64,000 nt of DNA from an uncultured Alphaproteobacteria bacterium (GCA_902573325.1 CACGJH010000009.1:1-64000), one strand, 5' to 3'; shown: positions 49,619 to 56,691, numbered from the stretch's first letter. Translations and numbers: made by a program. Notes: generated from the sequence alone by a model not told the origin.

Positions 49619-50493
49619 TAATTTTGGATATCTATTTCACCAAAAAATTTTTCACAAACTTCCCCGGGAGCAATTACCATTGACATCTCTGTATCTCCAA
49701 AAGTATCTTTACAAGCTTGCATTGTTCTTAAGAAATCAAAAAATTCTTCATCTAGGCTATAGGCATCACCTAATATTCTGTTTTTTGCAGCATCTCCTTC
49801 ACCCCTTAATATTGAAGATGTTCTTTCGGCTTCAGCTAGGATAACTGTTTGTTGTCTGTCTGCTGATGCAACAATTTCTTTAGAAAGTTCTTCACCTTCT
49901 GCTCTTAATAAATTTGCTTCTTTTTCACGTTCAGAACGCATTCTCTGATATACGTTGTTAGAAACCTGTTCAGTTAAGTCTGTTCGTCCAATTCTAATGT
50001 CAACAATCTTTACTCCAAAAGAATCCTCGTTAACTTTTATTTGTTTTTCAATTTCATTCATAATAGAAATACGTTCATCACTTAGAAGTGATGTTAAGGA
50101 GTATTGTGCAATTACACCCCTAACTGCAGCATTTATAATCCTTCCAAATCTATCTGAGAAGGTTGTTTCATTTCTAACTGTCTGATAAAACTTTAATGGA
50201 TCAACAATGTTATATCTGGCAAATGAATCAACAATAATTCTTTTTTGATCTGAAAGTATCATTTCCTCAGGTTGGGGATCAAGGTTTAGTAATCTTGAGT
50301 CTAAAAAAACTGCATCTTGTATAAATGGGATCTTAAATTGAAGACCAGGTTTTGTAACAACTTTTCTTGGGTCACCAAACTGGAGCACTAAAGCTTGCTT
50401 AGTTTCGTTTACAATAAAAAAAGCACCCGTAAAAGTAAGGAAAAGAATAAATAAAACTAAAACTATAAGTAAATTTCTTGCACTAAATCTCAT
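49618..50493 (-). CDS. hflC: HflC, SPFH-domain regulator of FtsH protease
   Basis: Inner-membrane protein that forms with HflK a cage around FtsH. From the Met at 50493 (MRFSARNLLIVLVLFI) it has one N-terminal membrane helix and a SPFH domain (FQLRFGDP-like VLQFGDPRKVVTKPGLQFKI). The C-terminus has the coiled-coil and AEAERTSSILRGEGDA. An in-frame Met 30 bases earlier would overlap hflK. The 291-aa length fits. Confidence 0.94.
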   Translation of the reverse strand: MRFSARNLLIVLVLFILFLTFTGAFFIVNETKQALVLQFGDPRKVVTKPGLQFKIPFIQDAVFLDSRLLNLDPQPEEMILSDQKRIIVDSFARYNIVDPLKFYQTVRNETTFSDRFGRIINAAVRGVIAQYSLTSLLSDERISIMNEIEKQIKVNEDSFGVKIVDIRIGRTDLTEQVSNNVYQRMRSEREKEANLLRAEGEELSKEIVASADRQQTVILAEAERTSSILRGEGDAAKNRILGDAYSLDEEFFDFLRTMQACKDTFGDTEMSMVIAPGEVCEKFFGEIDIQN

Positions 50494-50494
50494 A

Positions 50495-51583
50495 TTAATT
50501 ATTTCCTGAATTTTTAAGTTCATTTAATGGGAGATAAGGCACTACACCCTGACCATTTCCAGTATCATCTAAGATAATTTTATTCTTACCTTCTAAAACT
50601 TCTCTTAAAGTCTCCAAATAAATTCTTCTTTTAGTTACTTCTTTCGCATCTTTATAACTATTGTAAACATCAATAAAGTTTTGTGCCACACCTTCTGCTT
50701 GTTTAACCACCTGCTCTTTATATGCTGTAGCAGCTTCAACAAGTTTGGCTGCTTCACCACGAGCATTAGGTACAATTCTATTTAAATATGTGTTTGCTTC
50801 GTTAACTAATCTTTCTTTATCTTGTCTTGCTCTTTGAACTTCATCAAAGGCATCAATAACTTGATCTGGTGGGTCAACACTTTGAAGCTGGACTGATTGA
50901 ATTAGAACTCCGCTCTCATACGAATCTAAAACTAATTGTAATTCGTTTCTCACAACTTGCTCAACTTCTTGACGACCTTCTGTTAACAAAAATTGAAGAT
51001 CTCTTTGACCAACAACTTCACGTACAACACTTTCAGACATATCTTTAACAGTAAGCTCTGGGTTTCTCAGCTTGAACAGAAAATTTCCAGCATCTTTAAT
51101 TTTAAACAGTACTGTGAATGCAACATCTGCAATGTTTTGATCACCCGTAAGCATTAAACTCTCTTCAATAACTTTTCTCTCTGCATTTGAATTTGAGCCA
51201 AAACCAAGATCGCTTGCACTTCTAAAACCTACATTAATTTTTCTAATTACTTCAACTTTAGGTGTAACAGTTTGACCAATTGGAGTGGGAAAAAAGTAAT
51301 GTAATCCAGGTTCAGTTGTTTGTCCATTCCATTTACCAAATAAAAGTTCTACACCTTGTTCATCAGGCTCAACTCTGTAAAAACCTGTTGCTAACCATAG
51401 TAGAAGAGCAACAATTATAAAAATTGATAGATTACGTCTTCCACCAAATTTAAAATTACCAAATCTGTCTTTTGCTTTCCTGATTGAATCTTCAAAGTCC
51501 CTTCTATTTGGGCCATTACCAGATCCACCTGAACCCCATGGATTGTTGTTTCCACCTGATCCCCAAGGATTATTATCGTTCAT
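50495..51583 (-). CDS. hflK: HflK, SPFH-domain regulator of FtsH protease
   Basis: Partner of HflC. The cytoplasmic N-terminus is Gly/Asn/Pro-rich with tandem NNPWGSGG units, typical for HflK. A membrane helix follows at about residues 53-68, then the SPFH domain (YRVEPDEQGVELLFGKW) and coiled coil. 362 aa. It heads the long minus-strand gene run, with only 102 bases to the divergent mrp gene. Confidence 0.94.
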   Translation of the reverse strand: MNDNNPWGSGGNNNPWGSGGSGNGPNRRDFEDSIRKAKDRFGNFKFGGRRNLSIFIIVALLLWLATGFYRVEPDEQGVELLFGKWNGQTTEPGLHYFFPTPIGQTVTPKVEVIRKINVGFRSASDLGFGSNSNAERKVIEESLMLTGDQNIADVAFTVLFKIKDAGNFLFKLRNPELTVKDMSESVVREVVGQRDLQFLLTEGRQEVEQVVRNELQLVLDSYESGVLIQSVQLQSVDPPDQVIDAFDEVQRARQDKERLVNEANTYLNRIVPNARGEAAKLVEAATAYKEQVVKQAEGVAQNFIDVYNSYKDAKEVTKRRIYLETLREVLEGKNKIILDDTGNGQGVVPYLPLNELKNSGNN

Positions 51584-51685
51584 TTTTGTTCCAACTCATA
51601 TTTTATTGATAAATTTTGATCTATCTACTAACACTAATTATATTAATTAATAACTAATATTTGAGTAAATCTGGAAAAATCAAGT

Positions 51686-52729
51686 ATGTCTGATGAAATT
51701 TTATCTTTAATTTATACTTTTTCTAAGAAATTTACTGATCCTGAAACAAATCTTAGCTTTGAACCTAAAAATCAAAATATTTCAGCAGTTGTAAAAGAGG
51801 GTAATGTAAATATTTCCTTGCTTGTTAAAGGTCAAAAAGAAGATTTATATCTAAATGTAGCAAGATTACTTAAAAATAATGTTGAGCAAATTTCTGGTGT
51901 ACTTTCAGTAAATGTAATTATCAACTCAGATATAGACACAAATAAAATAAAAAATTCTGATGAAAAAAAATTTAAAATTGATGCAAAAAATATTGTAGCG
52001 ATTGCTAGTGGAAAGGGTGGGGTTGGAAAATCAACATTTTCTGTAAATCTTGCTACAGCCTTAACTTCTCTAGATCTTAAAATTGGTTTACTTGATGGAG
52101 ATATTTATGGCCCTAGTATTCCTAGAATGATGGGTATTTCTCAAAAACCAATAATGAATGAAAACAAAAAACTTTTACCATTAGAAAATTATGGAATAAA
52201 ATTAATGTCAATTGGTTTTATTTTAGACTCAGAGGCTCCCACAATTTGGAGAGGGCCAATGGTCATGAAAGCATTAGAGCAAATGTTTAATGGAGTTGAA
52301 TGGGGTGAATTAGATTACCTTATTATAGATCTGCCACCTGGGACAGGAGATGCTCAGCTTACTTTGGCTCAAAGTTCAAAACTTTCCGGATCAATTGTAA
52401 TTTCTACACCTCAAGATGTAGCTCTTACTGATGCTAGAAAAGGAATAAATATGTTTAAAAAAGTTAATGTTGATATTCTTGGTGTTGTTGAAAATATGAG
52501 TTATTTCATATGTGATAATTGTAATCAAAAACATTATATATTTTCAAAAGATGGTGTGAAAAAAGAAGCTGAAAAATCTAGAATACCTTTTTTAGGGGAA
52601 ATTCCTATTGATACAAATTTAAGAATACAATCAGACAATGGAATACCTTCTTTGATAGATAATCCAGATGGTGAAATTTCAAAAAAATTTATATCAATTG
52701 CAAAAAACTTAAAAAAATCTCTGGATTAA
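51686..52729 (+). CDS. mrp: Mrp/NBP35 family iron-sulfur carrier ATPase
   Basis: P-loop scaffold or carrier for Fe-S clusters. An N-terminal MIP18/DUF59-like domain (about 1-85) precedes the deviant Walker A GKGGVGKSTFS (about 110-120). DLPPGTGDAQLTL is in the middle, and ENMSYFICDNCNQ near residue 275 holds the cluster-binding CxxC. The 347-aa length is normal. It overlaps the convergent thyA gene by 4 bases. Confidence 0.94.
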   Translation: MSDEILSLIYTFSKKFTDPETNLSFEPKNQNISAVVKEGNVNISLLVKGQKEDLYLNVARLLKNNVEQISGVLSVNVIINSDIDTNKIKNSDEKKFKIDAKNIVAIASGKGGVGKSTFSVNLATALTSLDLKIGLLDGDIYGPSIPRMMGISQKPIMNENKKLLPLENYGIKLMSIGFILDSEAPTIWRGPMVMKALEQMFNGVEWGELDYLIIDLPPGTGDAQLTLAQSSKLSGSIVISTPQDVALTDARKGINMFKKVNVDILGVVENMSYFICDNCNQKHYIFSKDGVKKEAEKSRIPFLGEIPIDTNLRIQSDNGIPSLIDNPDGEISKKFISIAKNLKKSLD

Positions 52730-53556
52730 ACATTCATAAGAGCATCAATTTTTTCATGATGCTGATAGTTTATTAATTTAAAATCATTTACGTTGTATTT
52801 AAAAAAATCTTTTGTTTCGAATTGAAGCTCAGGTAATTTTTTAGGCACTCTTTCTAATTGAATTTTAACCTGCTCAAAATGTTCTTTATAAATGTGAAAA
52901 TCTCCTAAAGAATGAATAAATGTTCCAACTTCTAATTTACACTCTCTTGCCAACATATGAGTTAAAAGACTATAACTAGCTATGTTAAAGGGGACTCCTA
53001 AAAACATATCACATGACCTTTGATATAATTGGCAACTTAATTTGTTATTAGAAATAAAAAATTGCGAAAATGCATGACATGCTGGCAATGACATATTTTT
53101 AATCTCCGGAGGATTCCAAGCTGAAATAATATGGCGCCTTCCATTTGGATCTTCTTTGAGTCCTTTAATTAGATTTAAGACTTGATCTTCTCCATTAAAA
53201 TTTCTCCATTGAACTCCATATATTTTACCAACATCTCCTTCAAACCGAGCTTGTGATTTCCAGTAATCTGCTTGAGCATTTTGGGTCCAAATAGTTTTTT
53301 TATCTTTTAAATTTTCTCTTGAATCATTGTATAAAATTTCAGCAAGTCTTCTCTCATCGTCTGAACCTTCGATAAACCACAATAACTCTGATACTACAGA
53401 TTTCCATGCAAGTTTTTTAGTAGTTATTGCAGGAAAACCTTTTGATAGATCATAATGCATTTGATAACCAAAAGACTTTCTAACACCACCCGCTCTACTT
53501 TCAACATCAGAACCATTATCATAACAATATCTCAAAGCATCTAGGTATTGTTTCAT
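52726..53556 (-). CDS. thyA: Thymidylate synthase (ThyA)
   Basis: Methylates dUMP to dTMP using methylene-tetrahydrofolate, producing dihydrofolate. The catalytic Cys is in LPACHAFSQFF. QRSCDMFLGVPFNIASYSLL binds dUMP. The Met at 53554-53556 is preferred because it overlaps the folA stop as ATGA and is preceded by GGGAAAG. An ATG 9 bases earlier is possible. Paired with folA, which reduces the dihydrofolate made here. Confidence 0.96.
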   Translation of the reverse strand: MKQYLDALRYCYDNGSDVESRAGGVRKSFGYQMHYDLSKGFPAITTKKLAWKSVVSELLWFIEGSDDERRLAEILYNDSRENLKDKKTIWTQNAQADYWKSQARFEGDVGKIYGVQWRNFNGEDQVLNLIKGLKEDPNGRRHIISAWNPPEIKNMSLPACHAFSQFFISNNKLSCQLYQRSCDMFLGVPFNIASYSLLTHMLARECKLEVGTFIHSLGDFHIYKEHFEQVKIQLERVPKKLPELQFETKDFFKYNVNDFKLINYQHHEKIDALMNV

Positions 53557-54041
53557 CTTTCCCAAATCTCAAAATGGCAAGTTGAGTCTCCATTTATTTT
53601 TTTAATCATTTTCATATTATTTTCTATAGAAGTAATATCTATAAATTTTTCACAATTGTAATTACCGTAGATTCTAGTGAGATAAAATTGTTCTATGGCT
53701 TTAAAAGTTAAATTTATTATTTCTGAACCTCCAATTATAAAAATATCCATATCTTTATATTTTGATTGAAGATTTTGAATTTGATCATTTATGTTTCCAC
53801 GAAAGTAATAATCTGCCCCTTTTATTAATTCTTTATCTTTGCTTGTAATTAGAACATTTATTCTTGATTTTAGTGGTGTGGGCATAAAAGGATCTTCCCA
53901 GGTCTTTCTTCCCATTACAACGACATTATTTATTGTATTTTCTTTAAACCATTTTAAGTCAATTGAATTTTTTGGCCAGGGCATACTTTGGCCCTTACTT
54001 ATCCCCCCTTTTTCATCTACTGCCATTATTGCTTTGATCAT
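53553..54041 (-). CDS. folA: Dihydrofolate reductase
   Basis: Regenerates tetrahydrofolate with NADPH. AIMAVDEKGGISKGQSMPWP is the N-terminal substrate loop, VVMGRKTWEDPFMP binds cofactor, and FIIGGSEIINLTF is the second signature. 162 aa, typical. First gene of a two-gene unit with thyA. Confidence 0.94.
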   Translation of the reverse strand: MIKAIMAVDEKGGISKGQSMPWPKNSIDLKWFKENTINNVVVMGRKTWEDPFMPTPLKSRINVLITSKDKELIKGADYYFRGNINDQIQNLQSKYKDMDIFIIGGSEIINLTFKAIEQFYLTRIYGNYNCEKFIDITSIENNMKMIKKINGDSTCHFEIWER

Positions 54042-54109
54042 ATTTTTTTTATTTTATGTATTAATTAGTAACAATTTTTTTTTTTAATTGCTAGGTTTCA
54101 AGACAAAAC

Positions 54110-54138
54110 TTTCAAGTATTATTAGTTTAAGGTATAAT
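54110..54138 (+). promoter_or_regulatory. Promoter of the tmRNA gene
   Basis: TTTCAA (54110-54115), a 17-base spacer and a perfect TATAAT (54133-54138). Transcription should begin about 54145, at the base of a small hairpin (GTCGC TTT GCGAC, 54145-54157) that opens the precursor. Confidence 0.75.
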
Positions 54139-54310
54139 GGAAATGTCGCTTTGCGACTAAGATAATAAATGCTTTGTGCAATAAGTTATTCGGACCCGGG
54201 GGCGGTACCCGGCGTCTCCACCAATATGGGGACGAAATAGGTTTGACGGTAATTCAAAGACAAAGACTTTATCCGGTATTGTACCACCGTTATCGGGCTA
54301 TTTTATAAAC

Positions 54311-54343
54311 GCTAACGATAATAGATTAGCACTTGCTGCCTAG
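54311..54343 (+). other. tmRNA-encoded proteolysis tag reading frame
   Basis: GCT AAC GAT AAT AGA TTA GCA CTT GCT GCC TAG encodes ANDNRLALAA; with the alanine carried by the tmRNA itself the tag is A-ANDNRLALAA. The ending LAA is the ClpX degron and AND-N resembles the SspB-binding part of known tags. It is shorter than the Caulobacter tag and closer in layout to E. coli (ANDENYALAA). Confidence 0.93.
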
Positions 54344-54363
54344 GTTCTAGGTGAGCGCGGTTA

Positions 54364-54388
54364 GGGGCACCGAGCAACAGAACGCCCC
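54364..54388 (+). repeat. tmRNA 3'-end hairpin with 12-mer core, copy A (candidate attL)
   Basis: GGGGC and GCCCC bracket a loop ending in ACAGAAC. The 12-mer ACAGAACGCCCC (54377-54388) recurs at 55307-55318 and 56680-56691 and nowhere else that I noticed. With eight or so GC positions in an AT-rich genome, three copies within 2.3 kb are unlikely by chance. tmRNA 3' ends are well-known integration targets. Confidence 0.7.
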
Positions 54389-54435
54389 ACTTTTATAATT
54401 TTCCGTTGCTTCCTCTTATTTTTGTAAATTTACGA

Positions 54436-54456
54436 TGCACACACTTTGCACACACT
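54436..54456 (+). repeat. Paired TGCACACAC units, left (candidate arm-type sites)
   Basis: Two TGCACACAC units 11 bases apart start 47 bases after core copy A. The same pair occurs at 55237-55258 near core copy B in the same orientation. Confidence 0.7.
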
Positions 54457-54460
54457 CTAA

Positions 54461-54499
54461 AGTTTTATTCTAGGCGATAGATGAACTAGAATAAAAACT
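54461..54499. terminator. AT-rich inverted repeat between tmRNA and the 168-aa gene
   Basis: AGTTTTATTCTAG (54461-54473) pairs with CTAGAATAAAAACT (54486-54499) with a single bulged base and a 12-base loop. It overlaps the stop of the minus-strand 168-aa gene and could end transcription from either side, although the T runs after it are weak. Confidence 0.45.
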
Positions 54500-55004
54500 A
54501 TATTTTATTATCTTTTGTTATTTCAGCAATTATTTTATCTTTCATTTTAATTATACTTTCATTGATATCTTCATAATTATCATAAACCACACACTGCTCT
54601 CCAATATTAAGAAATTCAGATTCATTGTAAAGAATACTTAAAGATTTTCTGTCAATTTTGAAAGTAGGAACTAAATCTATATCTCCGATATTATCTTCAA
54701 AAAAATACAACGCTATTGCTTGCAAATCTGTTTTATATAAAAAAGGTACCTCTGGATTGTTCTCATCTTGATAAAAGAATTTGCCTTTATAATCGTGCCA
54801 CGATCCTTGATTTGCATCTTTAAATTCGATTGCTATTATGATTTCTTGATTTGATTTAAATATAAATGAACAATCTTCATCTTTGTGTAATGCACACAAG
54901 TCATCAGATGACATCCCGCACACAATTGACTTACCACTTAAATCATCATTAGCAACTGCCAAAGACGAAAAAAACAAAACGAAAAGTGTTAGAAGATTTT
55001 TCAA
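54498..55004 (-). CDS. Secreted protein of unknown function, 168 aa (element 1 cargo)
   Basis: Starts at a TTG (55002-55004) that overlaps the upstream stop as TTGA, so translation is probably coupled to the 56-aa gene. A signal peptide (KNLLTLFVLFFSSLAVA) is followed by a globular region with four cysteines (VCGMSSDDLCALHKDEDCSF and GEQCVVY), possibly two disulfides, and a charged helical C-terminus. No domain recognised. It lies on the segment between tmRNA 3'-end repeats, so it may be horizontally acquired. Confidence 0.72.
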   Translation of the reverse strand: MKNLLTLFVLFFSSLAVANDDLSGKSIVCGMSSDDLCALHKDEDCSFIFKSNQEIIIAIEFKDANQGSWHDYKGKFFYQDENNPEVPFLYKTDLQAIALYFFEDNIGDIDLVPTFKIDRKSLSILYNESEFLNIGEQCVVYDNYEDINESIIKMKDKIIAEITKDNKI

Positions 55005-55171
55005 TATTTATTCTTTCTTCTTTCCCTTATCCATAGAACAAAAAACAAAAGAATTAATGCTGGTTGTATAATAACAAATATAACAATGTTTGCTAATTCA
55101 TAACCCATGCCAGTCACATTACCTATCACTACCAAGACCCAAACGCACCAGTTAAAAAATTGATCAACCAT
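55001..55171 (-). CDS. Small membrane protein, 56 aa (element 1 cargo)
   Basis: ATG at 55169-55171 to TGA at 55001-55003. The sequence MVDQFFNWCVWVLVVIGNVT begins one hydrophobic region, a second (NIVIFVIIQPALILLFFVLW) is followed by a basic tail RERRKNKY. Two membrane helices are likely. It overlaps the secreted-protein gene by 2-4 bases. No family recognised; a small hydrophobic plus secreted pair could be an immunity or envelope module, which is speculation. Confidence 0.6.
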   Translation of the reverse strand: MVDQFFNWCVWVLVVIGNVTGMGYELANIVIFVIIQPALILLFFVLWIRERRKNKY

Positions 55172-55236
55172 AAGATTGTTTTTACCACATTTGCATAAAG
55201 GTAAAAGTCAAGAAATCATCAAAAACAACAAATCAA

Positions 55237-55259
55237 TGCACACACTTTTTGCACACACT
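55237..55259 (+). repeat. Paired TGCACACAC units, right (candidate arm-type sites)
   Basis: Two TGCACACAC units 13 bases apart, ending about 48 bases before core copy B. The second unit also supplies the -35 of a possible promoter, see the entry at 55249. Confidence 0.7.
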
Positions 55260-55278
55260 TTTAAAAATGTGTTATATT
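55249..55278 (+). promoter_or_regulatory. Possible promoter reading into core copy B
   Basis: TTGCAC (55249-55254), an 18-base spacer and TATATT (55273-55278). A transcript would start near 55285 and include the ACAGAACGCCCC core, with no coding gene on that strand downstream, so a short non-coding RNA is conceivable. Confidence 0.3.
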
Positions 55279-55306
55279 CTGCGACATAGGGAAGACTGAT
55301 AAGGAA

Positions 55307-55318
55307 ACAGAACGCCCC
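55307..55318 (+). repeat. 12-mer core, copy B (candidate att site)
   Basis: ACAGAACGCCCC, extended to 14 identical bases with copy A. Upstream bases contain GGG but the full hairpin of copy A is poorly kept. The remaining intergenic sequence 55319-55415 shows nothing else that I recognise. Confidence 0.65.
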
Positions 55319-55415
55319 ATATTAAATCTTTTAATCTCTATATTAGTGTTAGTATTTTATACTTTCAATTAATTGTGCTGAAGTATTGCCAAAGAAAGAT
55401 CGAGAAGAATTAATT

Positions 55416-55802
55416 TTAATTTCCTATTCCTATTTTCAATCTTGCTCTCTGATTATTTGCTTCAGTATCATTTAATTCCCATCCATTCGTTAAAAGACGA
55501 GTTGTATATTGCTTGTTGTATAAAAAAGGTATTATGAGTTGAAATAACCCAAGAGTAACTATAGAAAAAATAATATGCAAAACTCCAATTAAAATCTCTC
55601 CTCTAAATATTGGCACAAAAAACCCAAAGAAAAAATAAGTCCAACAATATCCGGTGTATCCCGATTTATTAACTCCAGAATTTGAGTGCTTAAGATTTAC
55701 ACCTTTTTGTGGACCCATAAAAATTAATCCTAATATTAAAGGGGAAAGAAAAAATAAAACAATAATTAATTGCCATACACTTGGTGTCATAGAGTGCATC
55801 AT
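55416..55802 (-). CDS. Membrane protein of unknown function, 128 aa
   Basis: Three or four hydrophobic stretches: one at the N-terminus (about 10-30), and WTYFFFGFFVPIFRGE (about 54-69) followed by GVLHIIFSIVTLGLFQLIIPF (about 73-93). The end YNKQYTTRLLTNGWELNDTEA matches a pattern common at the C-terminus of small inner-membrane proteins (YNxxYTxxLLxxGW). No functional assignment. It is 37 bases after the lipoprotein gene and may be cotranscribed. Confidence 0.7.
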   Translation of the reverse strand: MMHSMTPSVWQLIIVLFFLSPLILGLIFMGPQKGVNLKHSNSGVNKSGYTGYCWTYFFFGFFVPIFRGEILIGVLHIIFSIVTLGLFQLIIPFLYNKQYTTRLLTNGWELNDTEANNQRARLKIGIGN

Positions 55803-55839
55803 AATTAATTTAATATGAAATTGCTATTTAAATTTTTAA

Positions 55840-56532
55840 CTAATTTAAGATACCTAGTATTTTTGCAGCATCAGGATTTAATTCCCACCCATCACTTTTA
55901 CTACAATACTGCATTGTCCTGTTGTAGAGTAATTTTCCTACATCGTTACCAAGCATCTCTTTATAATATTCTTTAAGAATTTTTGCTTCATTATTTGATG
56001 CACACTTTATAGAATAACCTTGATCTAAATAAGGTGAATGCATCATTAGTAAGGCATTTTCTACCATATCTCTATATTTGCCTCCAAAAAATGCGGTACT
56101 ACATGCCGATCTACATTTTTGATTCTTGTAAAGAATTGTTGTCACTCCATATTTCCTAAAGATTTTTCCAAGAGCAATTCCCTCTACAAGGTAACCTCCA
56201 TCTGAGTTTAATGAAATGATAGTACTAATTGGTTGAGAACCTATGACACACTTACCTACACCATTATTAATTTCTTTTAAAATTTTCTCTATAACTATTG
56301 TTGCATCATTATTTATTGTGCCATCTAATTCAATTACATCATCAAAACCTTTATTACACGAAGAGTCATTAGTTCTTACATGTCTTATTCTCAAATCTCC
56401 AATTTTTATATCCTTAATAGTACTATGATAGTCGATCCAAACATATGAAGATCCAAGAATTTGTGGGGAATAGTTGCTAGGTGCACATGAATACAAAATA
56501 AATATCAGACATATATATTTTAAATTTTTCAT
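55840..56532 (-). CDS. ClpP/crotonase-fold periplasmic lipoprotein, probable serine protease
   Basis: A signal with lipobox LYSC (Cys16) predicts membrane attachment. Residues 100-170 carry the fold: SLNSDGGYLVEGIALG (oxyanion Gly-Gly at 112-113), the candidate nucleophile Ser142 in CRSACSTAFFGG, and candidate His165 in LMMHSPY. This resembles a group of periplasmic ClpP-like proteins of unknown function (COG3904 type). Five further cysteines suggest disulfides. The protein ends GWELNPDAA, curiously like the GWELNDTEA of its neighbour. Substrate unknown. Confidence 0.75.
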   Translation of the reverse strand: MKNLKYICLIFILYSCAPSNYSPQILGSSYVWIDYHSTIKDIKIGDLRIRHVRTNDSSCNKGFDDVIELDGTINNDATIVIEKILKEINNGVGKCVIGSQPISTIISLNSDGGYLVEGIALGKIFRKYGVTTILYKNQKCRSACSTAFFGGKYRDMVENALLMMHSPYLDQGYSIKCASNNEAKILKEYYKEMLGNDVGKLLYNRTMQYCSKSDGWELNPDAAKILGILN

Positions 56533-56631
56533 AAAAAAAGAAATTACTTTAAAATTATATTAAATTAATTTCTATTAAAAAGTCCTACAATCTTCACTAT
56601 TGAATTAAATCACTTCGCACTCTCTTTGATT

Positions 56632-56659
56632 TTGACTTATTTTCGTTAGTGGATATAAA
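56632..56659 (+). promoter_or_regulatory. Promoter of the rhodanese gene
   Basis: TTGACT (56632-56637), a 16-base spacer and TATAAA (56654-56659). Transcription should start around 56666, so the message would begin with the GGGG...CCCC hairpin of core copy C. Confidence 0.55.
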
Positions 56660-56667
56660 GAATATTT

Positions 56668-56691
56668 GGGGTACAAGACACAGAACGCCCC
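56668..56691 (+). repeat. tmRNA 3'-end-like hairpin with 12-mer core, copy C (candidate attR)
   Basis: GGGGTAC...ACAGAACGCCCC is nearly the same as copy A over 24-25 bases (GGGGCAC... in copy A), including both stem arms. This is the copy most like the tmRNA end, as expected for the distal attachment site. It also lies in the leader of the rhodanese gene. Confidence 0.65.

Larger units (their letters stand above)
54145..54388 (+). ncRNA. ssrA: Transfer-messenger RNA, circularly permuted two-piece form
   Basis: Rescues stalled ribosomes. The gene order is swapped as in other alphaproteobacteria. The acceptor piece comes first, ending TTCGGACCCGG...GGCGTCTCCACCA with a complete CCA at 54221-54223. 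The coding piece then begins GGGGACGAAATAGGTTTGACG at 54228. GGGGACG (54228-54234) pairs with CGTCTCC (54213-54219) to make the 7-bp acceptor stem, with one G-T pair. Only four bases (ATAT) separate the pieces. The tag frame is at 54311-54343. A GGGGC...GCCCC hairpin (54364-54388) closes the coding piece. Boundaries at both ends are approximate. Confidence 0.95.
54377..55318. mobile_element. Candidate integrase-less mini-element 1 at the tmRNA gene
   Basis: A 0.94-kb segment bounded by direct repeats of (A)ACAGAACGCCCCA (14 shared bases). Each inner side has a pair of TGCACACAC units, 47 bases inside the left core and about 48 bases inside the right core, as expected for arm-type integrase sites flanking attL and attR. 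Cargo is two overlapping minus-strand genes for a 56-aa membrane protein and a 168-aa secreted protein. No integrase is present, so it would depend on one supplied in trans, or it is a relic. Confidence 0.42.
55307..56691. mobile_element. Candidate mini-element 2, tandem with element 1
   Basis: A 1.4-kb segment between core copies B and C holding two minus-strand genes (128-aa membrane protein, 230-aa ClpP-like lipoprotein). Clear TGCACACAC arm pairs are missing here, so this could equally be the far part of one larger element spanning copies A to C. Confidence 0.3.

Noticed and set aside
54190-54223. A tRNA gene ending in CCA
   Set aside because: There is no anticodon arm; the T-arm and CCA belong to the acceptor piece of the permuted tmRNA, with its 5' strand lying downstream.
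54436-55259. TGCACACAC repeats as a CRISPR array or simple microsatellite
   Set aside because: There are only two pairs of 9-base units 800 bases apart with no spacers of uniform length, and each pair sits at a fixed distance from a core repeat.
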